Origin: Volvox africanus
Taxonomy: Eukaryota; Chlorophyta; Chlorophyceae; Chlamydomonadales; Volvocaceae
DNA length: 64,000 nt
Reading direction: 5' to 3'
Assembly (NCBI GenBank): GCA_030268105.1
Contig: BSDZ01000003.1
Span: 3,472,001-3,536,000, forward strand
The notes beneath the pieces were generated by a model. The model worked only from the letters and a program-made list of their open reading frames with translations. It was not told where the DNA came from and searched no databases. Shown here piece by piece: positions 1-11,652 of this stretch. Within the stretch, counting starts at the first letter, position 1; every line of letters begins with the position of its first letter. The translations under genes were made by a program, and so were the position numbers.

Positions 1-1712
1 CTGCCTGTGTGGCCACCGGCGCGCGGGCCATCATCGGGACCTGGCAGCGGTTCCGGAGATCCTGGGCCGAGTGCCGTAATGGAGGTGGATATGCAAGGGG
101 GCGAGGGCGGCAGCAAGGCGGGCGCGGCGGCACAGCGTGGGTCGGTGCCGAGGACAGGCTCACTAATTACGCAACCCCCTAGCGGCGGGGCGAGGGGCTG
201 CATCTCGTTGTTAACGAAACGAAAGCAGCTGGAGAATTCGAGCGAGGAGGAGCTTGCGGAACGTCGCCTAACCCAGCCGCCAGGGCGGGACCAACAGCAG
301 GCACCGCGGCAGTCGGAGGGATGTCCAGGCGAACGGCGCGGGCAACAGCAGGCAGCGGCGAGTCATGGGGTTTCCCAGCATCAGTCCGATGACAGGCGGA
401 AGCTCAGGTGCGGGGAAGGCCGGCCGTGCCATCTAATGCCGTCATAGACACTTTCTAAAACTGAACCATATTCATTACGACTCAGTATGGAATACTTGAC
501 ATGTCGCCAACTTGCCGCAAGAAAATGTCTACGTTGACCTCTTGATTTGGGTAGCCATCTCAGCACGGCGAAGGTGCCTGCACGCCAGATATGTCACAAG
601 GTCGCGCCCTTCGTCCTTCGGTTTTAAGTACCTGCAGTGTACTGCATAATTTGCAATGTACCTCTGGTAATCATCAACTGCCTTGCAGCTTCTGGCAAAT
701 AGACGAGCCGGCACTAGCACTGGCGGCCTTGGAGGCAGAATTGGTTTCGTTGGTGCCGCCTGACATGCCGGGCAACAGCCTCGATGCAGCCCTGTTGACG
801 GACCGTGCGCGCGCGGCCACGGTTTCTCAGACGGCCGAGGCGCTGGCGCTCGTAGAGGAGTGCAAGGAGCGGCTTCGGGAGATGCTAGAGAGGGAATGCG
901 CCGAGCACACCGCACGGGCGACGGTTCGACGTGGGGCCGAGCAGGAAATGCGTGAGCAACGATCCTCAGACGGGGAATCCGCGGGTCCCGGCAGCAGCAC
1001 CGGTGGCTGTGGAAGCCTACGGGGCAACTCAGAGAGTCTGCTGGTGGGGTCGGAAGTGCAGATTCTGGGCGGTGCAGCGGGAGCGGCCGCTCTGCATGGC
1101 CACCTGCGGCCGGATCCCGGACAGCAGCTGGACCCCTCTATCATAGGTGCGGTCTGGACAGTGGGTTGCCTAGGATTTCTGAAACGCAGGCGTTGGGAAG
1201 CAACTAGAGGCGGCGTTAATATTCGCGGGTCCTTTGCTAATCCTTTCCCGGCTATAGCAGGCGCCGATGGGGCCCCGTTATTCCATACCTCTAGGGCTTA
1301 TGCGGAAAGGAACGGGCTCTGTAACGAACGACAGATGATACAGTACGAAGGCCCGAAACCGGGGCATGCTCATTACACGCTCAGACACAGGAACCTACGG
1401 ACGTTTAATACTTAACTGAGGCGGTGAAGGGGTTTGCGACCGGCTTCCTATATTACTATCTGCTGCCTTCTTCGTCCCTTAGGCTACGAACGCATCCCTT
1501 ATCATGCGGACGCGGCAGCTGCCCGGCTGGAGCCTGAGAAGCATCTGTGGGCTGGCCGACATGGAGAATGGACACAGTCGTCGCTGGCTGCACAGCGACG
1601 GGAAGCGGCTAGTGGCACATGGGGCGTAACGCTGATGCCCCCGGGGCTTGATGCGGGTACACCAGCAGGCAAGGCGTATATTGACGTCGTGAGATCGCAG
1701 CAAGCACGGTGA
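1..1712 (+). CDS. Unrecognised Gln/Gly-rich protein, 3' part of gene
   Basis: The 5' end lies outside the window. Three exons join in frame: 1-407, 689-1146 and 1483-1712, with the stop at 1710-1712. Donors GTGCGG at 408 and 1147 pair with acceptors TTGCAG and CCTTAG, and the phases (2, then 1) match. The visible product is about 360 residues. Its first part is low-complexity and rich in Gly, Gln and Ser. The middle (roughly 730-950) is a Glu/Arg/Ala-rich stretch likely to be helical. The C-terminal exon begins YERIPYHADAAAA and carries several Trp and Arg residues. I recognise no domain. The consistent phases and absence of stops support a real gene. The 5' open reading could also be one internal exon of a much longer protein. 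Confidence 0.45.
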
Positions 1713-2768
1713 CTGCAGGGATGTGGTGCTCGAAACACATCAAAACGTAGAGACAGTTCGAAAGTATTGGTACACACCGGATGCACGGCGCGTTGTTTAT
1801 AATGGGCTAGCAAGCCATAGGAGCTTTGCAGCCTGCATTGACCTGTGGTATTTGACAGCATTTGGCTGTTGTCGTTACAATGTATAAAATGAGAATGGGA
1901 CGAAAATTTTTAGGGTCGGATAAGGTTTAAATGTATGCAAAGTATGCGCTGCGGCGTGTCCAACTGCACATACTACTACTGAAAGCCTACCGAAGCTTGT
2001 TTGCGAGTAATTAATGGTGGCTATTTTTCCGCCTCCTTTCCTGCATTAGGAACTCGGATAGAGAATTTCATGGCCAGCTCTGTATTGACTTCATTTTATG
2101 TTTTGCCCTGCTCATGGTTGAATCCCCCTGTCGGGGTTCACTTAACCACGACTGCTTGTATGGCAAAGATGAATGTGGTTCGAGGTTTTTATTGGGCACA
2201 TAATAGTTTTATAACGTAATCTTAAGTAACTACCTTGATGTCAACTTGATTCTGAAAGAATTTTGTGGTAAAAACCACACTTCAGGATCATCACACTGTT
2301 CGTTATCGTGTTTTACAGCCTCGGCATCATATTCCTTCACAGCGCACTGCTAGCGAACACCGTCTCTGCAGCTCGAAAGCAAGTGCCCACATCGATGTGG
2401 GAGACACAACATGACACGCAAGCGACGTTGCCGCCGCAAACCTCTGGATATCCCTTCACTCGCGGACTCTACGGACAGTGAGATTTGTCAGCTAATGAAT
2501 CACTTCCTCCACGTGGCAACGTCCAGAACAGTGCCTATTGTGCCTTACCTGCGCTACACCGGCGCCGTCCGCCCTTCCTGATACCACATCCGTTATGTGT
2601 ATTCACCCTGCGGCTTAGCCTATATATGTCTAGCGCCCATCCTAACCCACACAATACACCTAGATCTGTCAGCTTGCCGACCATGAGGCTGCGTAGATCA
2701 ATGTGCAGCATCCATGTCAGCCAAACTGAATTGCAGTAGAAACCCTGCCGAATAGCAGCGCCCCGCCC
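1713..2768. other. Intergenic, tail-to-tail 3' flanks
   Basis: About 1.05 kb between two convergent stop codons (the gene ending at 1712 and eIFiso4G ending at 2769). It is more AT-rich than the flanking exons and has no coding-like reading frame. A TGTAA reads on the minus strand near 2313, in a plausible place for the eIFiso4G polyadenylation signal. Confidence 0.5.
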
Positions 2769-5700
2769 TCACACTGGGACGACCCCTGCCAATCCCTCGG
2801 TCTTTAACCACTCCGCCAGGGCTGGTTCATCCTGGTCAAACTCCGGATCCTCTGCCAGGAAAGTGCCAGCCGCCAGCCCCACCTCGTTGCACAGCTTTGC
2901 CAGGCCCTGATCACCCTTCGCGTCGCGCAGCACCTTAAACGCTGAACTGCTAAAGCGGCGCTTGGGGCTCACTGATGCATCTCCCTCCATAAGCTGCGGC
3001 AGCAGGTCCAATGACGCGATATTCCGCGATACACACGAACCATAGAAGCGGCCCAGTAACAGCGGTGCCTTCGGCACGTCCATACTGTGAACAGGACGAA
3101 ACCGGAAGTCAGGAATTGCTAAATTGTTTGAGAAATGGGGCGGCATTGATGGGGCATATGCTATGCGGCAAGATTTCTGTTTGCGGCTATGTTTCTACCC
3201 GCCGTAGGTGCTGATGATATAAGCAGGTCTGCAAATAAAGTCACATTTCCCTGAAACGGTATATGCAGCACCATGGCCAGTCAAGTCAGCACTTGCGCGG
3301 ACTACACACCCACAGCCCTATGGCTTGTGTCTTTCACCCTTTTGGTACACTGCAGCCGCGTAAAACGCACCTGAGGTCCTCCAGTTGCGTCGTGTATGTG
3401 ATGAGGGCATCCACAACATTTGCGCTCGTGATAGCTCCCGCCTCGTGCAAGTGCAATATGAGGTCCAGCAGCACATCCTGCTCTTTCTCTTTAAGTGAAT
3501 TGAAAACTTGATCCAAACCAATCTCCACGACCTGTCCATCACCGAAAGGATCATGAAAGTTCTAATCAATGTGTTAAGGCGATCCGGCAACCGAAAGTGT
3601 ACGTTCCCCGGGAAAACGTGTAGGGCCGCAACTAGGCCTCAACCCTTACTGGCTGGTGAGCGTGTCAGCACTCCGCACGGCCTGAAGTAGCCCCATGAGA
3701 GGAAACATGAGCTCGCAGCTGAGGAAATGGCATCCACATGACCACGTACCCACCGTTTCAATCTGTAAATGTGCAACAAATCCAGATCATGCAACTAACC
3801 TTGGCGAGATGATTCGGCCCAAGTTCCCTAACACACGTTGTCGCCTCCGCCTTATCTAGCGTGCTGGTGAACTCCTGGTATAGGTTTTGCGCCTTACGAG
3901 TCACCTCCTCGTCACTGAGCGGCTTGCCACCAGCAGCTTGAGCAGCCCTAACGGAGTCCATGAATGATAAGGCTGACGGGTGAGTCCCACATCGTCATCC
4001 CATGCACAGGTACTGGGCACAATCCTTTGGGTATGCAACAACAGACGAGCATAAGGCTTCAAAGTACATAGCGCAATAGCAAGCAGGTTCGATCCAACAA
4101 CATGATTACTAATAAAATCCCTAGCACCCTTGCATTTACCTGGACGGCGCCGCTGCTTCCTGCACTACTGCCGGCACCTGCTCCTGCCGCTGCACACGCA
4201 TCGGTGGCGGTGTGTAATCTCCGAGTAGCGCACTGCTGCCGCTGAAGCCCCGGTCGGGCCCTGGGTCGCCACGGAAGGCCGGGAACAGTGCCACGTCCGC
4301 GTCGGAGCGCAGGGGCGGTATGAGCCCAAACATCCCCTCGTCAAGGGCGCCGCCCATGCCAGCCAGACCGCCAGGAACCATCCCCATCGGCTCGCCATAC
4401 CGTGGAATTGCGCTGGGCAGCTGCGGCAAGGACGCAGCAATGCTCGAGCTAATCATGCCCAACTCCGCCTCTGCTTGGGCGCGCACTTCATCCAGCTTCT
4501 TAGCGGTGTAGGCCTCACGGCGCGGCACCCAATTGGCGCGCTTGAGCTCAAGAACATCTTTGATAGCCAACCGTACGCGCGTCGATATGCCATTGCCCTT
4601 GTCCGCCATGAGCCGCTCTAGCTCACGCAGCACCTTTTCCAGCTTCTTCAATGTATCCTGCTTCTCGCTCTTGGACAGTTTAGCACCCGAAAGCTTGACA
4701 ATCTCCAGCACAGCCTTCACAACGCAAACGCAAGACGTTGATAAGCAAAGCAACATAATTTTGAGACGCTTGAGCCAAGCCTAGCTGCTATAGCTTACAT
4801 GGGCGCCGCCAAAGCACGCTATATTACCACAGCTCACGGGCTCCCCACCCCCTACCTGCTGACCCGATCTCTTCATCCAATATCTCCCCTACAGCACCCC
4901 GAGCACTGCCCAGAAGGGAGTTGGCCAATGCAGCAGCAACCATTAACATCAAAACCCGCGAACCCTAATTAAGCCGACAAATGCTTGACAATAATAACCA
5001 GCACATCGTACTTTGTATTTACGCCGGGTGCTTCTGCACACACGCGTGGCTGTGTTAAGTGCTTGACTCGGATGCACATGGGGGACAAGAATGACAATGA
5101 AAACAAGGGTTGCGATTCGTTGTAACACACTGTAGCGTTCAACCCGACCAGTTGCCTGCTCGTCGTCGAGCTCCTCCGGAAATGCTCCCGTGGCCGTACC
5201 GCACCTCAATGTTATCCTCTGGTGGCGTCTTGGCAGATTTGGTGGCCCGCGCCGACAGGAGCTCATCGATGCAGGTAACCATGATCCAGTCCTTCACCAT
5301 GTCTTGCTTGTACAACTCGGACATCAGCCGCATATTGCCCAGCACGCGCTTCTTCACACGCCGCTCCGCCTCCTCGCGCTCAGTGGGGTCACTGATACTT
5401 GCCAACTCCTGCGCAGTAACCGTAGGCATGGCACAACTCATCTAACCAAATTGGCAGCACTTGCATAACGCGAAAGACCCCTGCCTTCTGCCCCGCAATC
5501 GGTTCTGTTGCACTGCAAGCTGGAAAACGGCTTTAGCTCTCCCACCTGCCTGAACTCTCTCGCACAGACCGTGAAATATTTTGGGGAAATCCATGCTGCA
5601 TTCTATAGTACAGTTCGCAAGATAAGTCCTGTCAAGTCGGGCGCATCCATATGTCCAAGCATTCATGTCGTGCATTTAATCCTCACACTCGCCACGGTTT

Positions 5701-7719
5701 CCATTCTCTGCAGTATAATAACCAGCAAATCCTAAAGAACCATACAGTGCGCAGACGGCGACTAATCACAGGGGCCCACCTCGCGCGCGTCTGCTGCACC
5801 CTCAAACTCATCCTGACATGTATTGAGGAGAATTTGGCGGAAGCTAAGCGGCTTGTCCTCGCCCAGCGGTGGTGGAAAATGCGGCAGCTCCTTGGACAGA
5901 CTGACGCACAGATCCCCGTACATAGCAACGTACGTCGGTTGCTCCACAGCGTTTTCAAATACCAAAGCAATAGTTTTCTGCAAAATATCTGCAGTTGTGA
6001 TAACCTCAAGCAGCTGCTTTAGCAGCCGCTCAAATTTTTCGGGCGTAAGCTTGTTCAATATACCCTTGACAGAACGCACAGCCTGAAAACCGAAAAGTAA
6101 GAGGGGCCATCACTGCACATCAGCGAGACCAACAGACTGCCCAGTAACAGCATGCGCAACCACCTTCAGTTGGTGTGCAGGATCAGGGTTCCCCTCCGTA
6201 CCAAACCCCCGAGTGCAGACTTAAATGGTCTGCAACTGATACCTAATGGAAACGCTGCATCCTACCCTAAGTCTAACCTAACCCTAAGTCTAACCTACCC
6301 TCAATATGCGTGGTAACGCTTTCCTTATGTGGATCCAATCGATCCTTTCGAGGCTTTAAGGAATGTCGAGTGATTTCATAGCAAAACACGAAACCTTATA
6401 GCGGGTTCAATGGCACGTCAACTTTCGAGCGCCATGCCGCTGCACCATACTCCCCACTTCCTCTTTACAGTGATACATCGGGCGGTCAGTAGTGTCTCTA
6501 CTTACCCGTTCCTCGGTTGATATCACGCCTCCGGGCCGGTAAGCTTGACGGCCCAGATCCGACGCCTTAGCAATACGGGAGACATCCTGCAGGGTTTGGG
6601 GCGGTACTCAACCTAGTGGCAACATACACAACCGACCCGTGTCCATCATCGAACGAAACGATTGGCACGGCCGCAAGTAGTAATTTGGCGCCAGTTCCCA
6701 GATGCGTACAAATCTACAGATTGCCACCACCACACCTGGCCGTTTCCGGCCGTTGCATTCGCGTTGTCAGCGGCCTGTTGAGTTGGCGAACTCGATTGGG
6801 CAGGCTGCTGCGGTACTGCATCCTGGCGTGCCGGAGCCGAACGCTTCGGCTCGGCAGGCTCCCTGGAGGAGAAATGAGGATACACACGTCGTCCACACAG
6901 GCCGGCCGCAAGACTGAAACCCGTACCATACCCCCCGCTCGATACACATCATTCGAATTTACTCTGTCTGCTGTCACCTGGACTCGCGTTGCTGCTTCGG
7001 CTCCCGAAACTCGCGCTCTTCGCGAGGCTCACGGTAATTGCTAACAGCGATTCGAGAGCGCCAATCCCTATCATCGATCTCCTCCGCAACTTTCTGTAGG
7101 AGCGGCATGAAATGGGAACGCAAGTAGCAACCGTAATGAAACCGTGTGCTGGAAGCCGCGATTTCCAGCAAAACGCCCCTCGCAGCCAAATACAAATCTT
7201 AACCGATGAGTACAAGCACCATCAATCAACATCCCTTGCCTGAAGAACCTCCTGCTGCGCCTGGCGGTCCTCGCCGGTGACAACAATCTCCAAGTTCAGC
7301 TGCTCCAGCTCGCTTGGGCAACTGTTATACTTCTGCACTCACCAGAAGAAAACGAATAAAATGCTGTCACTTCTCTCGTAATCCGTAACGCAAACGCCCT
7401 CCAGAGCGTACCTCCATAAACTTGAGCATGAACTCCTTTGTATACCGCACTCGCTCTGCATTCTTCCTCGGCGGCTTATCTTCTGATGAAGAAGCTGCTG
7501 CTGCCTGAATGGTAATTCCGCGGGGCGCCGCCGCTAGTCAGTCGCTGAGCAACGCGGGAAAGACCCCTCAAGGCGGCGCGGAATGCAGCAACGTACTTTT
7601 TTGCCCTTAATCCCAAAGCCAAGGCCTTTACCAAAGCTTGCAAACGGATTAGCTACGTTGCCCCCTGGCCTGAGGGCTAGGGGTCGGAGGCTGACTTCAT
7701 CGTCGACTGTCATTGGCAT
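2769..7719 (-). CDS. Translation initiation factor eIFiso4G (eIF4G family)
   Basis: Scaffold of the cap-binding complex: it binds eIF4E, eIF4A and eIF3 to bring 40S ribosomes to capped mRNA in the cytosol. Twelve exons join in frame: 7719-7597, 7504-7412, 7332-7240, 7093-6978, 6862-6736, 6586-6506, 6082-5780, 5408-5205, 4714-4140, 3947-3800, 3531-3371, 3084-2769. The product is 779 residues, the size of plant eIFiso4G rather than the longer eIF4G. Residues 62-68 (YTKEFML) form the eIF4E-binding motif, with Met where Leu is usual. The MIF4G HEAT domain runs about 212-460, from VRSVKGILNKLTPEKF through KRVLGNMRLMSELY to NWVPRREAYTAKKL. A C-terminal MA3 domain spans about 575-700 (SMDVPKAPLLLGRF). 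Intron 3 (7239-7094) uses a GC donor. The start is the first ATG in frame. The family assignment is very secure. Confidence 0.95.
6261..6301. repeat. Imperfect CCCTAA-like tandem repeat in an eIFiso4G intron
   Basis: A roughly 16-base unit containing CCCTAAGTCTAACCTA occurs about two and a half times. It lies in the intron between the exons ending 6506 and beginning 6082. It resembles a degenerate plant/algal telomere-type repeat. Confidence 0.6.
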
Positions 7720-10700
7720 GCGTAGCCCGTATTGCCCAGAAGCAGTCTTAAAATCTACGATACTTCAATTCAGTAATCCGTGATCTGAAAGCTAAACTGA
7801 AAACTTTTCCGACCGTGTACGACAGTGATTTTTTCTCGGCCTTAAAAAAGCTAGGAGAGACCAACCGTAGAATCCATTGTACGTATATACTTTATGATGG
7901 GACACAAATCGCAGGATTTGAAGACCGATGTCTCCTTTAGCGCAGGAATATCACGTAGCTACAGTTAAGCATACACGCCTGGTCGTGCTGCCACTTGAAG
8001 GCAAGATCAAGCCATCAAATTTCCCCAGCATGTAGCCATTCAATACATTAAAAAAATTGTTATGGTCAGCCCATAGAGGTCTGGCAGGGTCCGCCTGCCT
8101 CCAAGGCTCGGGCCTGCATGCACAATTTCCTGTGTACATCGGCGTGAGCAAAACTATTATGGTTTCATTTTTAACATTCTTTCTGTCCACGCTCCAGGTA
8201 TCACTGAAGGTGGGAATGAGCCGGTTTCAGGTCGCCCTTGGTTGCCGTTTGCCAAGGTTACCAAGGGCTCGGGGCACAAGTCAAAGACGGAGCAAGCATA
8301 TGTACGTATGCTGCAATAATCTGGAGAGGATAGGACTGAAACAGTCGGGGGCCGAGCTGTCACATAAGTCGTCCCGTCTGTCCTGCGTCGTCCCTTGTCG
8401 AAGCCATTTTCAATTAATGGAATCCCGGCTGTTAAGGACTGCACCGAAATATCACAATCCTGATAATAAGCTGACTAACTTCAGAGAAGGAATTGACGAA
8501 CACTCCACAACACATGAACTGTCCGGACACAACCGGAAAGGCACGACACTGTATCCCTGGTCACGTAAATTGAGCTGTGTGAACTATCGTGCATATCGCT
8601 CTTGAGACGTTCCTCGAGCCTTACTAGCACATACTGTTACACATCAGCCAAAGATAGGTGTCTCTGTCGGACACAAATATGGTAGTCTTGCAGTACAGAT
8701 TGTACCACAAAGATACCGAAGCTCAGCATAGCATAGAGGTCTGACCGAAAAGGTTTGTTCTAACACACTAATTACAACACCTGGAAATTTCAGGATCAAT
8801 CCTGACTGGTTGAGGGTGGATGTGCCCCCGATATTGATGGACGGTGAGGACCCCGGTTATAGTGACTTGCGAGCTGACCAGGAGTGGAGTTGAGGCCGCC
8901 GTTGATCCGGTAGATTCCACTGGATGCTGGCGGTGGGTGCTGATACCGGGAAAATCAATGATTCAGGAGAAGTCAACATGGGTGAACGGATGAGGGTGCC
9001 CCAAAATACAGGGGAAGGTAGGGACTGCCAGGTAGTGGCCGTGGGTGAAGCAAATATCCCACACACACTCTGAAGAAGCCAGAATCGTGCTTGTAGAGGC
9101 GTATAAATGCGGTTGTGCATTTGTGTATAATGTGCGCACTCGCCGTCCTCAGGGAACATCCATTTTCAGACAGACCCTCTCAATCCTGAGGAAACATGCA
9201 GGCAATGCAATAAAACGAAGAAAAGCAACCATTTTTCATATCTTTTTCCGCTACTTATTAAGCCACATAAGGTGGTGGCACCAGAAAATACGCTGAAATC
9301 TCATGGAGGACAGTCCTAGAAACAACTCCTTACGTTCGGCCATTGGAGAAATGGTGTGGCTACTCCAGGGCCATTGTCAAGAGGCGTGTCAAGGAGGTAA
9401 AGGATCGGAGGTGAACGGTCGGTAAACACAACCCTTTACCAGAAATAACAGCACCGGGGTGTCAATCTCAGCGACTGAACGCCTTAACCGGGGGTACGTA
9501 AGGGACATTCACAACCAGGACCAACCCTGACCCTTGTTCACAACAGCAGCTATGGACATGAACGACGTGTTGTAAAACTTTTACATACCTAATTTTTTGC
9601 AGCCGCGCTGTGCTGTTGTTTCTCGGGTCATAGCCCAGCTTAAGGCAGGTGAGGTTGCAAGGTGAAGGCACTCAGTCCCCAGCCTTTCCAACTCACTCCT
9701 ACGACCCCGGTGCTCCCAGACCGCACCGACTCCTAACAATCCATCCGAATGATTCGAGCTCCCGCTCCCTTTGCAGCTGAACCCATATCTTTCAACAAAT
9801 TCAGCAGCTACGGTGCCTTCATGAAGGCTGGTGTAGTATCCTGGGGTATCTACGGGCAGTGTCAAAGGATCCTGGACCTTAGATGGTCATCCTTCCGATC
9901 GGGCCTTTGTTGGCCGACACAACAGAGATACAACAGCTGGTGGGTCAGGGGAGTATCGGGCATGATTCACTTGTTAAAATCCAAGACATCAGTGTCGCAA
10001 TCAGGAGCGCAGAGGCAACTCAGCATGACGACGCGGCTAAGGTGCTTCACATCCAGGCGTTTGTAAAGCAAGCGAATGACGTTTATTGAGCATGCAGCTT
10101 CAGCGCTGCAATCTTTCAGGCGTCGGTACTTCGTCTATGGGAATGCAGCTGCTGTTGTTGCTATTGTCCGTGATGTTGCCAACGGGATGGCTGTACCAGC
10201 AGAAGTTATATCTCATCATGATGGATTAACCTTTCTCGAGATAGCCCATTGATATTACCAATCCCCATAAGAAAATTGCAGCTGCATACCGTTCAGCAAA
10301 TGGTTTTCATCTGGCGATGCCAGGTCTATTGCACCTGCCACCGCTGCTGAAGTGCTGCTTCAAGCTTGGGAGCTACTCGCAGTCTGCATGCAGACAGACG
10401 GGGCCTTGAGGGAGCCTGACGGACCTTGAGGGAGAGCGCGGGAAAGATGGGGGGACCAATTAAACAGCTAGCTGTGCAATGGTGTGAGTACGAGTATAGT
10501 CTTTGGCCTGTCTAAACATCAACTTATTTTCTGACTATTATTTTCTTTCTTAAGCCTACCTGAGCATTGAGCTGTTGGTTAGAGGATGGTGCTTTGGCTC
10601 TGATAGACTTTGCACCTTGATTCTGAATACTATAGTAACCTTCTTGCTTTCCAGTTCTTCTGCTGATCCTGATTCTGTGTACCTGAGTTAGGTACTCTCC

Positions 10701-10888
10701 CCCGCACGTGTGATACACTCTACATCAAGTTTATGTGCTCTAGGGAGAGGTATACAACACTAAGTGGGTGAATCAATTTGTTTGGTCATTACATTCACAC
10801 ACACACAAATATGGGCAATCCTACAGGGCAAAGCACCCTGAGGTGCTTTGTGCTGGGAACCCACCCAAAACGTTGGCACTCGCAAACC

Positions 10889-10920
10889 TGTGTGTGTGTG
10901 TGTGTGTGATTGTGATTGTG
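10889..10920. repeat. TG microsatellite
   Basis: About ten uninterrupted TG dinucleotides (10889-10908) followed by ATTGTGATTGTG. It lies in the gene-poor interval. Confidence 0.9.
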
Positions 10921-11144
10921 TTTGTGCATGCCTGTAAACTCTTAAATCTCCCAGTCAAATGCTGTCTAAGCCGTGACATGTTACAGAAGGAAATTTGTAG
11001 CCTCTTCCTTTCTTTGGCGCCAAAGAAGCCGCCACCAAATCTTGTTTCTCATAGTAATATATTCAGGAACATTTCTTCAGGAAAGTGACTTCCCTGGAAA
11101 TCTTGTGTGCTTGATAAGAGCGACCTTTATAATTGCCCAAATTG

Positions 11145-11216
11145 TGGAGATTACTGGGATCTATCCGGTGAGCTCACGCTTGTACAGCGCGCACTGTACT
11201 GCTGAGCTATAGCCCC
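11145..11216 (-). repeat. Degenerate tRNA-Ala-like sequence (SINE head or tRNA pseudogene)
   Basis: Read on minus, the 72-base segment begins GGGGCTATAGCTCAGCAGTA, matching the 5' end and A-box of tRNA-Ala. It continues to a B-box-like GGATAGATCC and ends AATCTCCA. The D-stem has one mismatch, the T-stem pairs 4 of 5, and the acceptor stem has two mismatches. The anticodon arm is about two bases short, giving a five-base loop. It is therefore not a functional tRNA. A tRNA-derived SINE or retro-pseudogene fits best. Confidence 0.6.
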
Positions 11217-11652
11217 AGGTACGCAACCGGACACACATTGAGGTGGAATCCAAACAGTGGATCAAAACTTTACACCATCAAAAATCTACGTGGATAAAGA
11301 GTCAGAAACAAATCTCCCGACGATGTACGAATACGCTAGCCGTACCACCTGTGTTCGGATCGCAGGGAGTACACCCGCACATACTTGGGATTGATAACAT
11401 CATGCATGCATTATGCTTCTGAGTTTGATCCTCAAAACTCGCGAGGATTATCCTCTGCATGAGTCTCTTCTTGGGTCGTCAACCCGTCATCATCAGACTC
11501 TATACCGTTAGGCAAAACATACTAATACTGAATGCGGCTCCTGCAACATAACAATTGATACGCGCGTTAAACAACTGTTCCTACCTGTCAAACCGTTACG
11601 ATAGCCGCCAGCTGGCTTGCGCGATTTCGACTTCGTGACCAGTTACCACAAT

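Larger units (their letters stand above)
7720..11652. other. Gene-poor interval, 3.9 kb
   Basis: No reading frame here could be tied to a family or chained through convincing splice sites. The short open frames (for example 8057-8605 and 9045-9296 on plus) look like chance. The best local candidate is plus-strand 9883-10089 (68 codons, starting MVILPIGPLLADTTEI), which has protein-like composition but no recognisable domain and no obvious neighbouring exon. The interval also holds a TG microsatellite (10889-10908) and a tRNA-like relic (11145-11216). Decayed transposable-element sequence is the likeliest explanation, but no terminal repeats or transposase were found. Confidence 0.45.
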
